This document shows positions 54,989 through 62,887 of a stretch of 64,000 nucleotides of DNA, in pieces. The number at the start of each line of letters is the position of its first letter. Position 1 is the first letter of the stretch. The stretch spans positions 1,488,001 through 1,552,000 of the forward strand of contig NZ_JAEQNE010000001.1 in assembly GCF_016722785.1 (NCBI RefSeq), in the 5' to 3' direction. This DNA is from Ramlibacter monticola (GTDB lineage: Bacteria; Pseudomonadota; Gammaproteobacteria; Burkholderiales; Burkholderiaceae_C). The notes under the pieces are model-generated. The model saw only the letters and a list, made by a program, of their open reading frames with translations, ran no database searches and was not told the DNA's origin. The position numbers and the translations under genes were made by a program.

Positions 54989-56170
54989 TTATTTCCTGAT
55001 CACCACCAGCCCCTTGAGGTACTCCCCCTCGGGAAACGCCAGCGTCATCGGGTGGTCCGGGGCGGCGCCCAGGTGGTCGGCGATGTAGCCGTCGACGACG
55101 GCGTCGGTGCCGGCGGAGGCCACGATCTTGTGGAACAGGTCGGCCGAGATGCCGCCGGAGCAGGAGAACGTGAACAGCACGCCTCCCGGCGCCAGCAGCT
55201 TCAGCCCCAGCCGGTTGATGTCCTTGTAGGCCCGCGCGGCCCGCTCCGCGTGCGCCACGGTGGGCGCGAGCTTGGGCGGATCGAGCACGATCGCGTCGAA
55301 CTGGCGGCCGGCCTCCACGAAGCGGCGCAGGCTGGCGTTGACGTCCGCATCCAGGAATTCCGCCCGGCCCGGGTCGAAGCCGTTGAGGGCGACGTTGGCC
55401 CGGGCGCGCTCCAGCGCCGGCCCCGATGAATCGATCGAAGTCACCTCGCCGGCGCCGCCCGCCAGCGCCGCCACGGTGAAGCCGCCGGTGTAGCAATAGC
55501 AGTTCAGGACGCGCTGCGCCCCCAGCCTGCGCACCCACTCGGCGAAGCGGGCGCGGTTCTCGCGCTGGTCGAGGTAGAAGCCGGTCTTGTGGCCGGTGGC
55601 CACGTCCAGCCCGAACTTCCAGCCGGATTCGGCGATCGCCAGCTCGGTTGGACCGTCGCCCCGCAGCCAGCCGCTGACCTCCGGCAAACCCTCCAGGCCG
55701 CGGGCGCTGGCATCGGAACGCTCGTACAGGCGTTGCGTTCCCGAGACATCCAGCAGGGTGTCGGCGAGAACTTTTTTCCATTTTTCGGCGCCGGCCGACA
55801 GGAACTGGGCGACGAGGACATCGCCGTAGCGGTCCACGACGAAACCGGGCAGGCCGTCCGATTCGCCGTGTACCAGGCGCACGCCATCGCTCGGCACCTT
55901 AAGCCTCTGGCGTGCACTAAGCGCTTCGCTTAACCGGCGGCGGAAGAAGGCGGGATCGATCCGGTCCCCCTCCTCGAAGCTCCAGGCCCGCGCCCGGATC
56001 TTCGACTGCGGGCTGAACGCCGCCCAGGCCAGGAAGCGGCCGTCGTTCCCCTCCACCCTGACGGTTTCCCCGGGGTCGGCCCCCCCCTTGGCGACCGCCG
56101 AATCGAAGATCCATGGGTGGCGACGCAAGAGCGAGCGCTCGCGACCCTCCCGCAACCGAATGACTTTCAT
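54989..56170 (-). CDS. rlmI: 23S rRNA methyltransferase RlmI/RlmK-like
   Basis: Class I SAM-dependent rRNA cytosine-C5 methyltransferase. The product has 393 residues. The N-terminal PUA domain (MKVIRLREGRERSLLRRHPW) is followed by the EEHD-type central region and a Rossmann domain with VLNCYCYTGGFTVAAL and the catalytic DPPKLAPT. The substrate (C1962 in E. coli) is inferred from the family. The start at 56170 is the usual PUA start. Divergent from the 7TMR-DISM gene by 67 bp. Confidence 0.9.
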   Translation of the reverse strand: MKVIRLREGRERSLLRRHPWIFDSAVAKGGADPGETVRVEGNDGRFLAWAAFSPQSKIRARAWSFEEGDRIDPAFFRRRLSEALSARQRLKVPSDGVRLVHGESDGLPGFVVDRYGDVLVAQFLSAGAEKWKKVLADTLLDVSGTQRLYERSDASARGLEGLPEVSGWLRGDGPTELAIAESGWKFGLDVATGHKTGFYLDQRENRARFAEWVRRLGAQRVLNCYCYTGGFTVAALAGGAGEVTSIDSSGPALERARANVALNGFDPGRAEFLDADVNASLRRFVEAGRQFDAIVLDPPKLAPTVAHAERAARAYKDINRLGLKLLAPGGVLFTFSCSGGISADLFHKIVASAGTDAVVDGYIADHLGAAPDHPMTLAFPEGEYLKGLVVIRK

Positions 56171-56237
56171 GCCCCTATTGTCGACTGGCAGCTCAGGCGT
56201 AAGAATGTGCAACAGAACTGCCGGAAGGAGAACGTCG

Positions 56238-57989
56238 ATGGCGTGGAGGTCCCGGGTGTGCCGGGCGCTCGTGCTGCTGCTGTGGCTGGCCATGACGCTC
56301 GTGGCCGGCCGGGCCGCGGCCGGCCCCGTGCTCGCATTCGATCCGGGCCGCCAGCCGGTCATGCTGGCCCAGAGCGGCGAAGCCTGGGTGGACAACACCG
56401 GCGCCAAGTCCATCGCCAACGTGGCCGCCGACGCCCGCACCCCCTGGCACGCGACCGACCCGAGCACGATCTACCGGCTCGACAAGGGCCGGGTGCTCTG
56501 GGTGCGCTTCACCGTGCCCCCGACTCCCACCACGGAGCGCTGGTACCTCGAGGTCCCTTATCCCGGCGTGGACCGGGTCACCCTGTACGTGCAGAACGCC
56601 GCGGGCGAGTGGACGGAGCGCTCGGCGGGCGACAGCGTGCCGGTCGCCAACTGGCCGCTTCCGCACCGGCACCCCATCGTGCCGGTCGTCGTCTCGCCGC
56701 AGACGCCGCAGGTGCACTACGTGCGGGTCAAGAACGGCACCATGTTCGGCGCGCCCATGCAGTTCGTCAGCGACCAGCACGTGATGCGCAGCGAGCAGCG
56801 CATCTCGCTCGCCCTGGGCATCTATTTCGGCCTGGTGGCGCTCGCGGTGATGCTGTCCGTGGGCGGCGCGATCACCATGAAGGACCACGTCTACACCCTG
56901 TACGCGATGTCGGCGGTGCTGATGGCGCTGACCCAGGCGACGATCACGGGGGTGGCCGGCCTGCACGCGTGGGGCAACGCGACCTGGTGGAACAACCTCG
57001 CGCCGCAGGTGCTGCCGCTGTTCGCCATCGCCTCGCTGCAGCTGTTCCTGGCCGAACTGGTCTCCCTGCGCGAACGCTCGCGGCTGCTCTATCGCCTGAT
57101 GGTCACCGGCGGCCTGCTGTCGCTGCCGCTGGCGGCCTACATGATGTCCACGCCGGAGACGATCGAGCGCATGCGCTTCATCATCGCCTACTTCGTCGCC
57201 GAGACCGTGGCCGGGCTCGGCGTCGTGGCGTGGACCGCGCTGCGCGGCGACCGCTACGCGCCCTGGCTGCTGGTGGGCGCGGCCCCCGTCGCGATCGGCG
57301 CCCTCTTTCCGCTGGCGCGCACCGCCGGCCTGCTGCCGATCGGCTTCTGGACCACGCACGGCATGCAGATCGCGATCGCCATCGAACTGCCGATCCTGCT
57401 GGTGGTGATGGTGCTGCGCAGCCAGCACCGGCGCGAGCACGTGCGACGCATCCACGGGCTGGACCGCATCGACCCCGCCACCGGCCTCATCAACGCCGCG
57501 GTCTTCCACGAGCGCCTGGTGCGGCTGATCGCGCGTTCGCAGCGGCTGAAATTCCGCAGCGCCATGCTGCTGGTGGACATCTCCAACATCGAGCAGATCC
57601 GGCGCGACTTCGATCCGGATTCGGCGCGCGAACTCACGCTGCGCGTGGCGGGCCGGCTGCTGTCGGTGGCGCGCGAGATCGACACGGTGGCGCGGCTGTC
57701 GGAGCACCGCTTCGGCGTGCTGATGGAAGGGCCGCTGCACGCCGAGGAAGTGGCCGAGGCCGGGCCGCGCATCGTGGCGCGCTGCCTGATGCCCTTCAAG
57801 GGGCATCCGCTCGAATGGTCGGCCCAGGTCCGCGTCGCCCAGGGGCTGATCCCCATGGATGGCACCGATCCCGTCCAGCTGCTCGGCCGCCTCGAGATGC
57901 TGCTGGCGGGTGCCCCCGCGGACAGCCGGCGCGCCGTGTTCATGCTGTCCAAGGCCGGCGGCCTGTCCACGCTCCTGCCCATCGCCTGA
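56238..57989 (+). CDS. 7TMR-DISM protein with degenerate GGDEF domain
   Basis: 583-residue membrane protein with a signal peptide (about 1-28), a periplasmic 7TMR-DISMED2-type sensor (about 30-190), seven hydrophobic spans (about 195-405) and a C-terminal GGDEF-like domain. The domain has the expected DxxTGLxN start (DPATGLINAAVF) but the signature GGDEF is replaced by SEHRF at residues 488-492 (57699-57713), so diguanylate cyclase activity is unlikely. It may instead bind GTP or c-di-GMP or act as a structural relay. AAGGAG lies 7 nt upstream of the ATG. Confidence 0.88.
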   Translation: MAWRSRVCRALVLLLWLAMTLVAGRAAAGPVLAFDPGRQPVMLAQSGEAWVDNTGAKSIANVAADARTPWHATDPSTIYRLDKGRVLWVRFTVPPTPTTERWYLEVPYPGVDRVTLYVQNAAGEWTERSAGDSVPVANWPLPHRHPIVPVVVSPQTPQVHYVRVKNGTMFGAPMQFVSDQHVMRSEQRISLALGIYFGLVALAVMLSVGGAITMKDHVYTLYAMSAVLMALTQATITGVAGLHAWGNATWWNNLAPQVLPLFAIASLQLFLAELVSLRERSRLLYRLMVTGGLLSLPLAAYMMSTPETIERMRFIIAYFVAETVAGLGVVAWTALRGDRYAPWLLVGAAPVAIGALFPLARTAGLLPIGFWTTHGMQIAIAIELPILLVVMVLRSQHRREHVRRIHGLDRIDPATGLINAAVFHERLVRLIARSQRLKFRSAMLLVDISNIEQIRRDFDPDSARELTLRVAGRLLSVAREIDTVARLSEHRFGVLMEGPLHAEEVAEAGPRIVARCLMPFKGHPLEWSAQVRVAQGLIPMDGTDPVQLLGRLEMLLAGAPADSRRAVFMLSKAGGLSTLLPIA

Positions 57990-58000
57990 GCCATTTCCCA

Positions 58001-58017
58001 CTCGGGAAAGTCCCGAG
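58001..58017. terminator. Short hairpin after the 7TMR-DISM gene
   Basis: Perfect 7-bp dyad CTCGGGA (58001-58007) / TCCCGAG (58011-58017) with a 3-nt loop, 12 nt after the stop codon. There is no T-tract, so its function is uncertain. Confidence 0.35.
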
Positions 58018-58083
58018 CCGCCCGCGCCGGCGGGGTGCGACAACTCTCTTTCGCCCGGCAGGGAGGCCGGGAGGGGCGTCCGC

Positions 58084-59691
58084 ATGAACCGCAATCACTG
58101 GCCTGAAGTCCTCCTCCGCGACGAGCGGCATTTCGACGACCGCGTGCTGCGCTGCTTCGCCGAACGCCCGCCCCACCTGCCGGCCCTGCTGGCCGCCGCC
58201 GAGGCGCGGGACCCGGGCGCGCCCGCGCTCGTGGACGGCCCGCGCCGCTGGAACTGGCGAGCCCTGCGCGAGGAGAGCACCCGGCTCGCCGTGGGGCTGC
58301 GCAGGCTGGACGTGAAGGCGGGGGACCGGGTCGTGCTGCTGGCGCCGAACCGCGCCGAGTTCGTGATCGCCACCCACGCGGTGCTGCGGCTGGGGGCCGT
58401 GCTGGTGCCGGTCAGCATGCGCGAGGCCGGCCCCGGCATCGCCTTCATCCTCAACCAGTGCCGCGCCTCGGTCGTGATCGCCGACCCCGTGATGATGATG
58501 CTGGTGCCGCCGGCGCTCGCCGACGGCGAGCCGCTGCAGCGCGTGTGCCTGCCCGGCGCCAGCGCCAGCGACGGCTGGATGCGCTGGGAGACCTTGCTGG
58601 ACCAGCCCACCGCCGGCTTCATGGACGCGGCCCCGGGCGAAGAGGAAGCGGCCGTGATCCTCTACACCTCGGGCACCACCGGCGCGCCCAAGGGGGCGGT
58701 GCTCGCGCACCTGAACCTGGTCCACTCGGTGCTGCACTACCGCCATGGCCTCGGCCTCCGCGCGGGCGAGTGCGGCCTGCTCGCCGTGCCAGGCTCGCAC
58801 GTCACGGGGCTGGTGGCGCTGATCCTCGCGATGGCCGGCGTCGGCGGCAGCGTGGTGCTGCTGGCGGATTTCAAGGCGGCGGCCTCGCTGGCCCTGGTCG
58901 CGCGCGAACGCGTCACCTACACGCTGATGGTGCCGGCGATGTACGCACTGTGGCTGCGCGACCCGGCGCTGCGCGGAACCGATCTTTCGTCGCTGCGGCT
59001 GGCGGGCTTCGGCGGTGCGCCCATGGCGCCGGCCACCATCGAGGGCCTGCGCGCCAGTTGCCCGGGCATCCGCCTGTTCAACGCCTACGGCTCCACCGAG
59101 ACCGCCTCGCCGGCAACCATGACCCCGCCCGGCTCCGACGTGCTGGAGGCGGTGGGCAAGCCGCTGCCCTGCGCCGACATCCGCGTGATGGACGAACAGG
59201 GCCGCGAGGTCCCGCGCGGCACGCCGGGCGAGGTGTGGATCGGCGGCCCCATGGTGGTGCCGCGCTACTGGGACAACCCCAAGGCCACGGCCGAGGGCTT
59301 CGCGGCGGGCTACTGGCAGTCGGGCGACATCGGCACCCTGGACGCGGAGGGCTACCTGCGCGTGCACGACCGCAAGAAGGACATGATCAACCGCGGCGGC
59401 TACAAGGTGTTCTCGGTGGAAGTCGAAAACTGCCTGGTGGGCCATCCCGCGGTGCAGGAAGCCGCGACAGTGGGCGTGCCCTGCCCCGTGCTGGGCGAAC
59501 GCATCCACGCCTTCGTGTATGCGCCGGGCGCGAGCGACCGCGGCTCGCTGCGGGCGGAACTGGTGGCGCGCTGCAGGACGGAACTGGCGGACTACAAGAC
59601 GCCGGACGGCTGGAGCTGGCTGGCGGAGCCCCTGCCGCGGAATGCGAATGGAAAGGTTTTGAAGAGGGCGTTGCGCGAGCAGGTGGTGTAG
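58084..59691 (+). CDS. Class I adenylate-forming acyl-CoA synthetase
   Basis: AMP-dependent carboxylate-CoA ligase of 535 residues. The A3 motif YTSGTTGAPKGAV, A5 NAYGSTETASP, A7/A8 SGDIGTLDAEGYLRVHDRKKDMI and the A10 Lys in NANGKVLKRAL are all intact. The substrate is unknown; it is less similar to the DmdB-like ligase at 11158 than that ligase is to its own family, judged by motif flanks. The ATG at 58084 follows GGAGGGG. Confidence 0.9.
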   Translation: MNRNHWPEVLLRDERHFDDRVLRCFAERPPHLPALLAAAEARDPGAPALVDGPRRWNWRALREESTRLAVGLRRLDVKAGDRVVLLAPNRAEFVIATHAVLRLGAVLVPVSMREAGPGIAFILNQCRASVVIADPVMMMLVPPALADGEPLQRVCLPGASASDGWMRWETLLDQPTAGFMDAAPGEEEAAVILYTSGTTGAPKGAVLAHLNLVHSVLHYRHGLGLRAGECGLLAVPGSHVTGLVALILAMAGVGGSVVLLADFKAAASLALVARERVTYTLMVPAMYALWLRDPALRGTDLSSLRLAGFGGAPMAPATIEGLRASCPGIRLFNAYGSTETASPATMTPPGSDVLEAVGKPLPCADIRVMDEQGREVPRGTPGEVWIGGPMVVPRYWDNPKATAEGFAAGYWQSGDIGTLDAEGYLRVHDRKKDMINRGGYKVFSVEVENCLVGHPAVQEAATVGVPCPVLGERIHAFVYAPGASDRGSLRAELVARCRTELADYKTPDGWSWLAEPLPRNANGKVLKRALREQVV

Positions 59692-59727
59692 CTGGAGTCC
59701 CGCCGGCGAAGGAAGGACGGGCGGGGG

Positions 59728-60648
59728 CTACTTCCGCTTCGCCCGCGGGTGCGCCGCGTCGTACGCCTTCGCCAGGTGCTGGAAGTCCAGCCGCGTGTAC
59801 ACCTGCGTCGTTCCGATGTTCGCGTGCCCCAGCAACTCCTGCACCGCCCGCAGGTCGCCGCTCGACTGCAGCACGTGGCTGGCGAACGAATGCCGCAGCA
59901 TGTGCGGATGCACCGGCGTGGCCAGCCCCGCCTGCAGGCTGCGCCGCTTCAGGCGCGCCCAGATCGCCTGCGCGCTCAGGCGCCCGCCGTTGCGGCCGAT
60001 GAACAGCGCGGCGTCGCCCGCAGCCCGCCCCCCGGCACGCTGGTCCAGCCAGTGCCGCAGCGCCTCCAGCGCCTTGGACCCCACCGGCACGGTGCGCCGC
60101 TTGCTGCCCTTGCCCAGCACGTGCGCCTCGCCGGCCTGCGCGTCGATCCAGCCCTTCGCGCTGCCGCTGGCCTGCACGTCCAGGCCGACCAGCTCGCCCA
60201 CGCGCAGGCCGCAGCCATAGAGCAGTTCGACGATCGCCGCATCGCGCGCTTCCAGCCAGGGATCGGCCGCGTCCTCGCTGAACTCGGCTAGCTGCACCGC
60301 GTCGTCGACACTCAGCGCCTTGGGCAGGGGCTTCGCCGCCTTGGGCGCGCGCACGTCCTGCACCGGATTGCTCTTGACCAGCCCCTCGCGCCCCAGCCAG
60401 GCATAGAAGCCCCGCCAGCCGGAGAGGATCAGCGCGATGCCGCGGCCGCTGCGGCGCCCGGCATGCATCTGGGCGACCCAGCGCCGCACGTGCGCGTTCT
60501 GCACCTCGCCAAGGGGCACGCCCGCCTTCGCGGCGTTCTCCGACAGCTTCTGCAGGTCCAGTGCATAGAGTTCGACCGTGCGCGCAGCCAGCCGCTTCTG
60601 CACGCGGACGTGTTCGAGGTACTTCTCGACCAGCCCGCCGTCGTCCAT
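59728..60648 (-). CDS. xerC: Tyrosine recombinase XerC
   Basis: Site-specific recombinase that with XerD resolves chromosome dimers at dif. The product has 306 residues. An N-terminal SAM-like core-binding domain is followed by the catalytic domain with Arg in GCGLRVGE, Lys region LGKGSKRRTVP, HPHMLRHSFASH (His-x-x-Arg) and LLGHANIGTTQVYTRLD with the nucleophilic Tyr. Its place after dapF and the DUF484 gene is the standard arrangement, which identifies it as XerC rather than a phage integrase. Confidence 0.95.
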   Translation of the reverse strand: MDDGGLVEKYLEHVRVQKRLAARTVELYALDLQKLSENAAKAGVPLGEVQNAHVRRWVAQMHAGRRSGRGIALILSGWRGFYAWLGREGLVKSNPVQDVRAPKAAKPLPKALSVDDAVQLAEFSEDAADPWLEARDAAIVELLYGCGLRVGELVGLDVQASGSAKGWIDAQAGEAHVLGKGSKRRTVPVGSKALEALRHWLDQRAGGRAAGDAALFIGRNGGRLSAQAIWARLKRRSLQAGLATPVHPHMLRHSFASHVLQSSGDLRAVQELLGHANIGTTQVYTRLDFQHLAKAYDAAHPRAKRK

Positions 60649-60653
60649 GGCAC

Positions 60654-61349
60654 TCAGCGCGGGCGCAGCCGCGACAGCGCGGCACTCGCGAGTTCGGCGA
60701 TGCGCTCGAGGAAGTCCGTCGCCATGCCCGGTTCGAAGCGCTGCGGGTCGGGCGAGGCCAGCACCAGCATGCCGAAGGCCGGCGCCACCCCGTTGACCGC
60801 GCCGGCCCGCAGGGGGATCAGCGCCAGCGACATCGCCGTGTCCGGCTGCTCCAGCCAGCCCACGGCCTCGATGCCGGTCACCACGCCGCAATACGGCTGG
60901 GCGAGCGAGGTGGCGAAGGCCCTGGCGTCCTCGCTGACGCCCTGCGCGAAGGGCTCTTCCCGGTAGCGCTCGTCCACCTCCCAGACCTTCAGCGCCACCT
61001 GCGGCACCATGAACTGGTTCTGCAGTTCGGTCACCAGCGTCGCCGGCAGGGCCCGCGAGGACGTCACGAGCAGCAGCGCGCGGGCCCAGCGGTGCACCCG
61101 GTCGGAGATCACCATGTTGTCGTTGCCGTGCCGCACCATGTCCATGATGCGGTGCTCCAGCGCCTTGATCTTGTCGCGCAGCATCTCGGCCTGGCGCTCC
61201 TGCAGGCTCACGGCGCGGTTGCCGTGCGGGCTGGTGAGCTGCACCGAGGCCAGCAGCTGCGCATGGCGCTCGAAGAAATCCGGGCTGTTGACCAGGTAGT
61301 TCGCGATGTCGTCTTCGGTGATCGGGGTCATCGGGTCGTGGGCCATCAT
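60654..61349 (-). CDS. DUF484 family protein
   Basis: 231-residue protein with a GAF-like fold in known relatives and no assigned function. The N-terminus has the family pattern ITEDDIANYLVNSPDFFERH, followed by a coiled-coil stretch and an HWARALL-type block. Starts at 61349, 61346 or 61331 are all possible; AGGA lies 9 nt before 61349. It lies between dapF and xerC with 5-nt gaps on both sides, and is probably co-transcribed with them. Confidence 0.88.
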   Translation of the reverse strand: MMAHDPMTPITEDDIANYLVNSPDFFERHAQLLASVQLTSPHGNRAVSLQERQAEMLRDKIKALEHRIMDMVRHGNDNMVISDRVHRWARALLLVTSSRALPATLVTELQNQFMVPQVALKVWEVDERYREEPFAQGVSEDARAFATSLAQPYCGVVTGIEAVGWLEQPDTAMSLALIPLRAGAVNGVAPAFGMLVLASPDPQRFEPGMATDFLERIAELASAALSRLRPR

Positions 61350-61354
61350 CCTAT

Positions 61355-62224
61355 TCAGTCCTGCAGTTCGATTTCGCCTTCGAAGACGGTCACCGCCGGC
61401 CCCGTCATGGACACGGGCGCCTCGCCGCCGGCCCATTCGATGGTGAGCAGGCCGCCGCGGGTCTCCACGTCCACGCGCGGGCCCAGGCGGCCCAGCCGGA
61501 TGCCGGCCACCACCGCGGCGCAGGCGCCGGTGCCGCACGCGAGCGTCTCGCCCACCCCGCGCTCCCAGACCCGCAGCTTGATGCGGCCGCGGTCCACGAC
61601 CTGCATGAATCCGGCGTTGACGCGCTTCGGGAAGCGCGGGTGGTTCTCGATCTCGGGGCCCTGGACGCACAGCGGCGCGGCTTCCACGTCGGCCACTTCC
61701 TGCACCGCGTGCGGGTTGCCCATGGAGAGCACCGCCACGGCGACGATCTCCGAGCCGGCCTCGACCTCCAGCGCGAGATGCCACTTCTGCCACTGGCCGT
61801 CGCGGTGCGGGCTCAGGCCCGCCGCATCGAAGGGCACGGCGGGCAGGTCGAACACCGGCGCGCCCATGTCCACGGTGACCCGGCCATCGGCATTGAGCCG
61901 GGGCTCGATCACGCCGGACAGCGTCTGCACCCGGATGCGCTCGCCGCGCACCAGCCCCTTGTCGACGACGTAGCGGGCGAAGCAGCGCGCGCCGTTGCCG
62001 CACTGCTCCACCTGGCCGCCATCGGCGTTGTGGATCACGTATTCGAAATCGACCCCCGGCGCCGGCGACGGCCGCACGCTCAGGATCTGGTCGGCGCCGA
62101 CGCCGAAGTGGCGGTCGGCCAGTTGCCGGTACTGCTCCGGCGCGAGGTTCAGGCGCTGGCGTGTTTCGTCGAGCACGACGAAGTCGTTGCCCGCGCCCTG
62201 CATCTTGGTAAAGCGGATGCGCAT
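61355..62224 (-). CDS. dapF: Diaminopimelate epimerase
   Basis: Converts LL- to meso-diaminopimelate for lysine and peptidoglycan synthesis. The product has 289 residues. The two catalytic Cys are visible in [10 protein letters not shown] and [25 protein letters not shown] at the N-terminus is typical. It provides the residue used by MurE and recycled by Mpl elsewhere in the window. Confidence 0.97.
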   Translation of the reverse strand: MRIRFTKMQGAGNDFVVLDETRQRLNLAPEQYRQLADRHFGVGADQILSVRPSPAPGVDFEYVIHNADGGQVEQCGNGARCFARYVVDKGLVRGERIRVQTLSGVIEPRLNADGRVTVDMGAPVFDLPAVPFDAAGLSPHRDGQWQKWHLALEVEAGSEIVAVAVLSMGNPHAVQEVADVEAAPLCVQGPEIENHPRFPKRVNAGFMQVVDRGRIKLRVWERGVGETLACGTGACAAVVAGIRLGRLGPRVDVETRGGLLTIEWAGGEAPVSMTGPAVTVFEGEIELQD

Positions 62225-62231
62225 GCGGCGA

Positions 62232-62870
62232 TTATCCGCGCTGTCGCAGCTGCGCGAGCGCGCGGTCGACGAAGAAGAGGCGGTCCTGGCCCCACCAGCG
62301 CTCCGGGTGGCCGGGGATGATGAAGGTGGGCGCGCCGAACACACCCAGCCGCACCGCTTCCTCGCTGTAGGCACGGTATTGCTGCTGCACGGCCTCCGAG
62401 CGCTCCAGCGCCTGCAGCGCCGCGCCGTCGTAGCCGTTCTCCTCGGCGACCCGGATGCGCACGTCCGCGAGCGAGGTGTCGCGCTCCTCCGCCCACAGGG
62501 CTCGCAGCAGCGCGTGCGACAGCACGAAGGCGTCCAGCCCCTGCTGCTGCGCCGCGATCACCATCCAGCCGGCGTACTTGTTCCACTCGGGGTCCGCCGG
62601 CATGGACTGCGGATAGTGCTTCGGCTCGAGGTTCAGCGGCAGGCCCAGGTAGTCGCGCCAGCGCGCCAGTTCCTCGGCGTGGTAGCTGCGCCGCGCCGGC
62701 GGCCGCGTGCGGATCGGGATGCCGCCGGTCTGCACCACCACGGCCTGGAAGTCGTAGGGCTTCAGCACCAGCTTCACGCGATGGCGGCGGACGATGTCCT
62801 GCAACTGCGGCCCGGCAAAATAGGCCCACGGCGATGACAGGCTGTAATAGCAGTCCAGTTGAATCGTCAT
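62232..62870 (-). CDS. 2-hydroxychromene-2-carboxylate isomerase-like protein (DsbA/GST-kappa fold)
   Basis: 212-residue thioredoxin-fold protein without a CxxC; the N-terminal [13 protein letters not shown] contains the active-site Ser used by glutathione-dependent isomerases of naphthalene degradation. The late [10 protein letters not shown] is the conserved cis-Pro region. No other aromatic catabolism genes are in the window, so the physiological substrate is uncertain. It ends 7 nt before the dapF start on the same strand. Its start is only 17 nt from that of the divergent oxidoreductase. Confidence 0.87.
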   Translation of the reverse strand: MTIQLDCYYSLSSPWAYFAGPQLQDIVRRHRVKLVLKPYDFQAVVVQTGGIPIRTRPPARRSYHAEELARWRDYLGLPLNLEPKHYPQSMPADPEWNKYAGWMVIAAQQQGLDAFVLSHALLRALWAEERDTSLADVRIRVAEENGYDGAALQALERSEAVQQQYRAYSEEAVRLGVFGAPTFIIPGHPERWWGQDRLFFVDRALAQLRQRG

Positions 62871-62887
62871 CCGCGGATTATCAGCCT

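Noticed and set aside
59728-60648. Tyrosine recombinase as a phage or island integrase
   Set aside because: Length and dapF-DUF484-xerC context identify chromosomal XerC; there is no att repeat, tRNA or cargo nearby.
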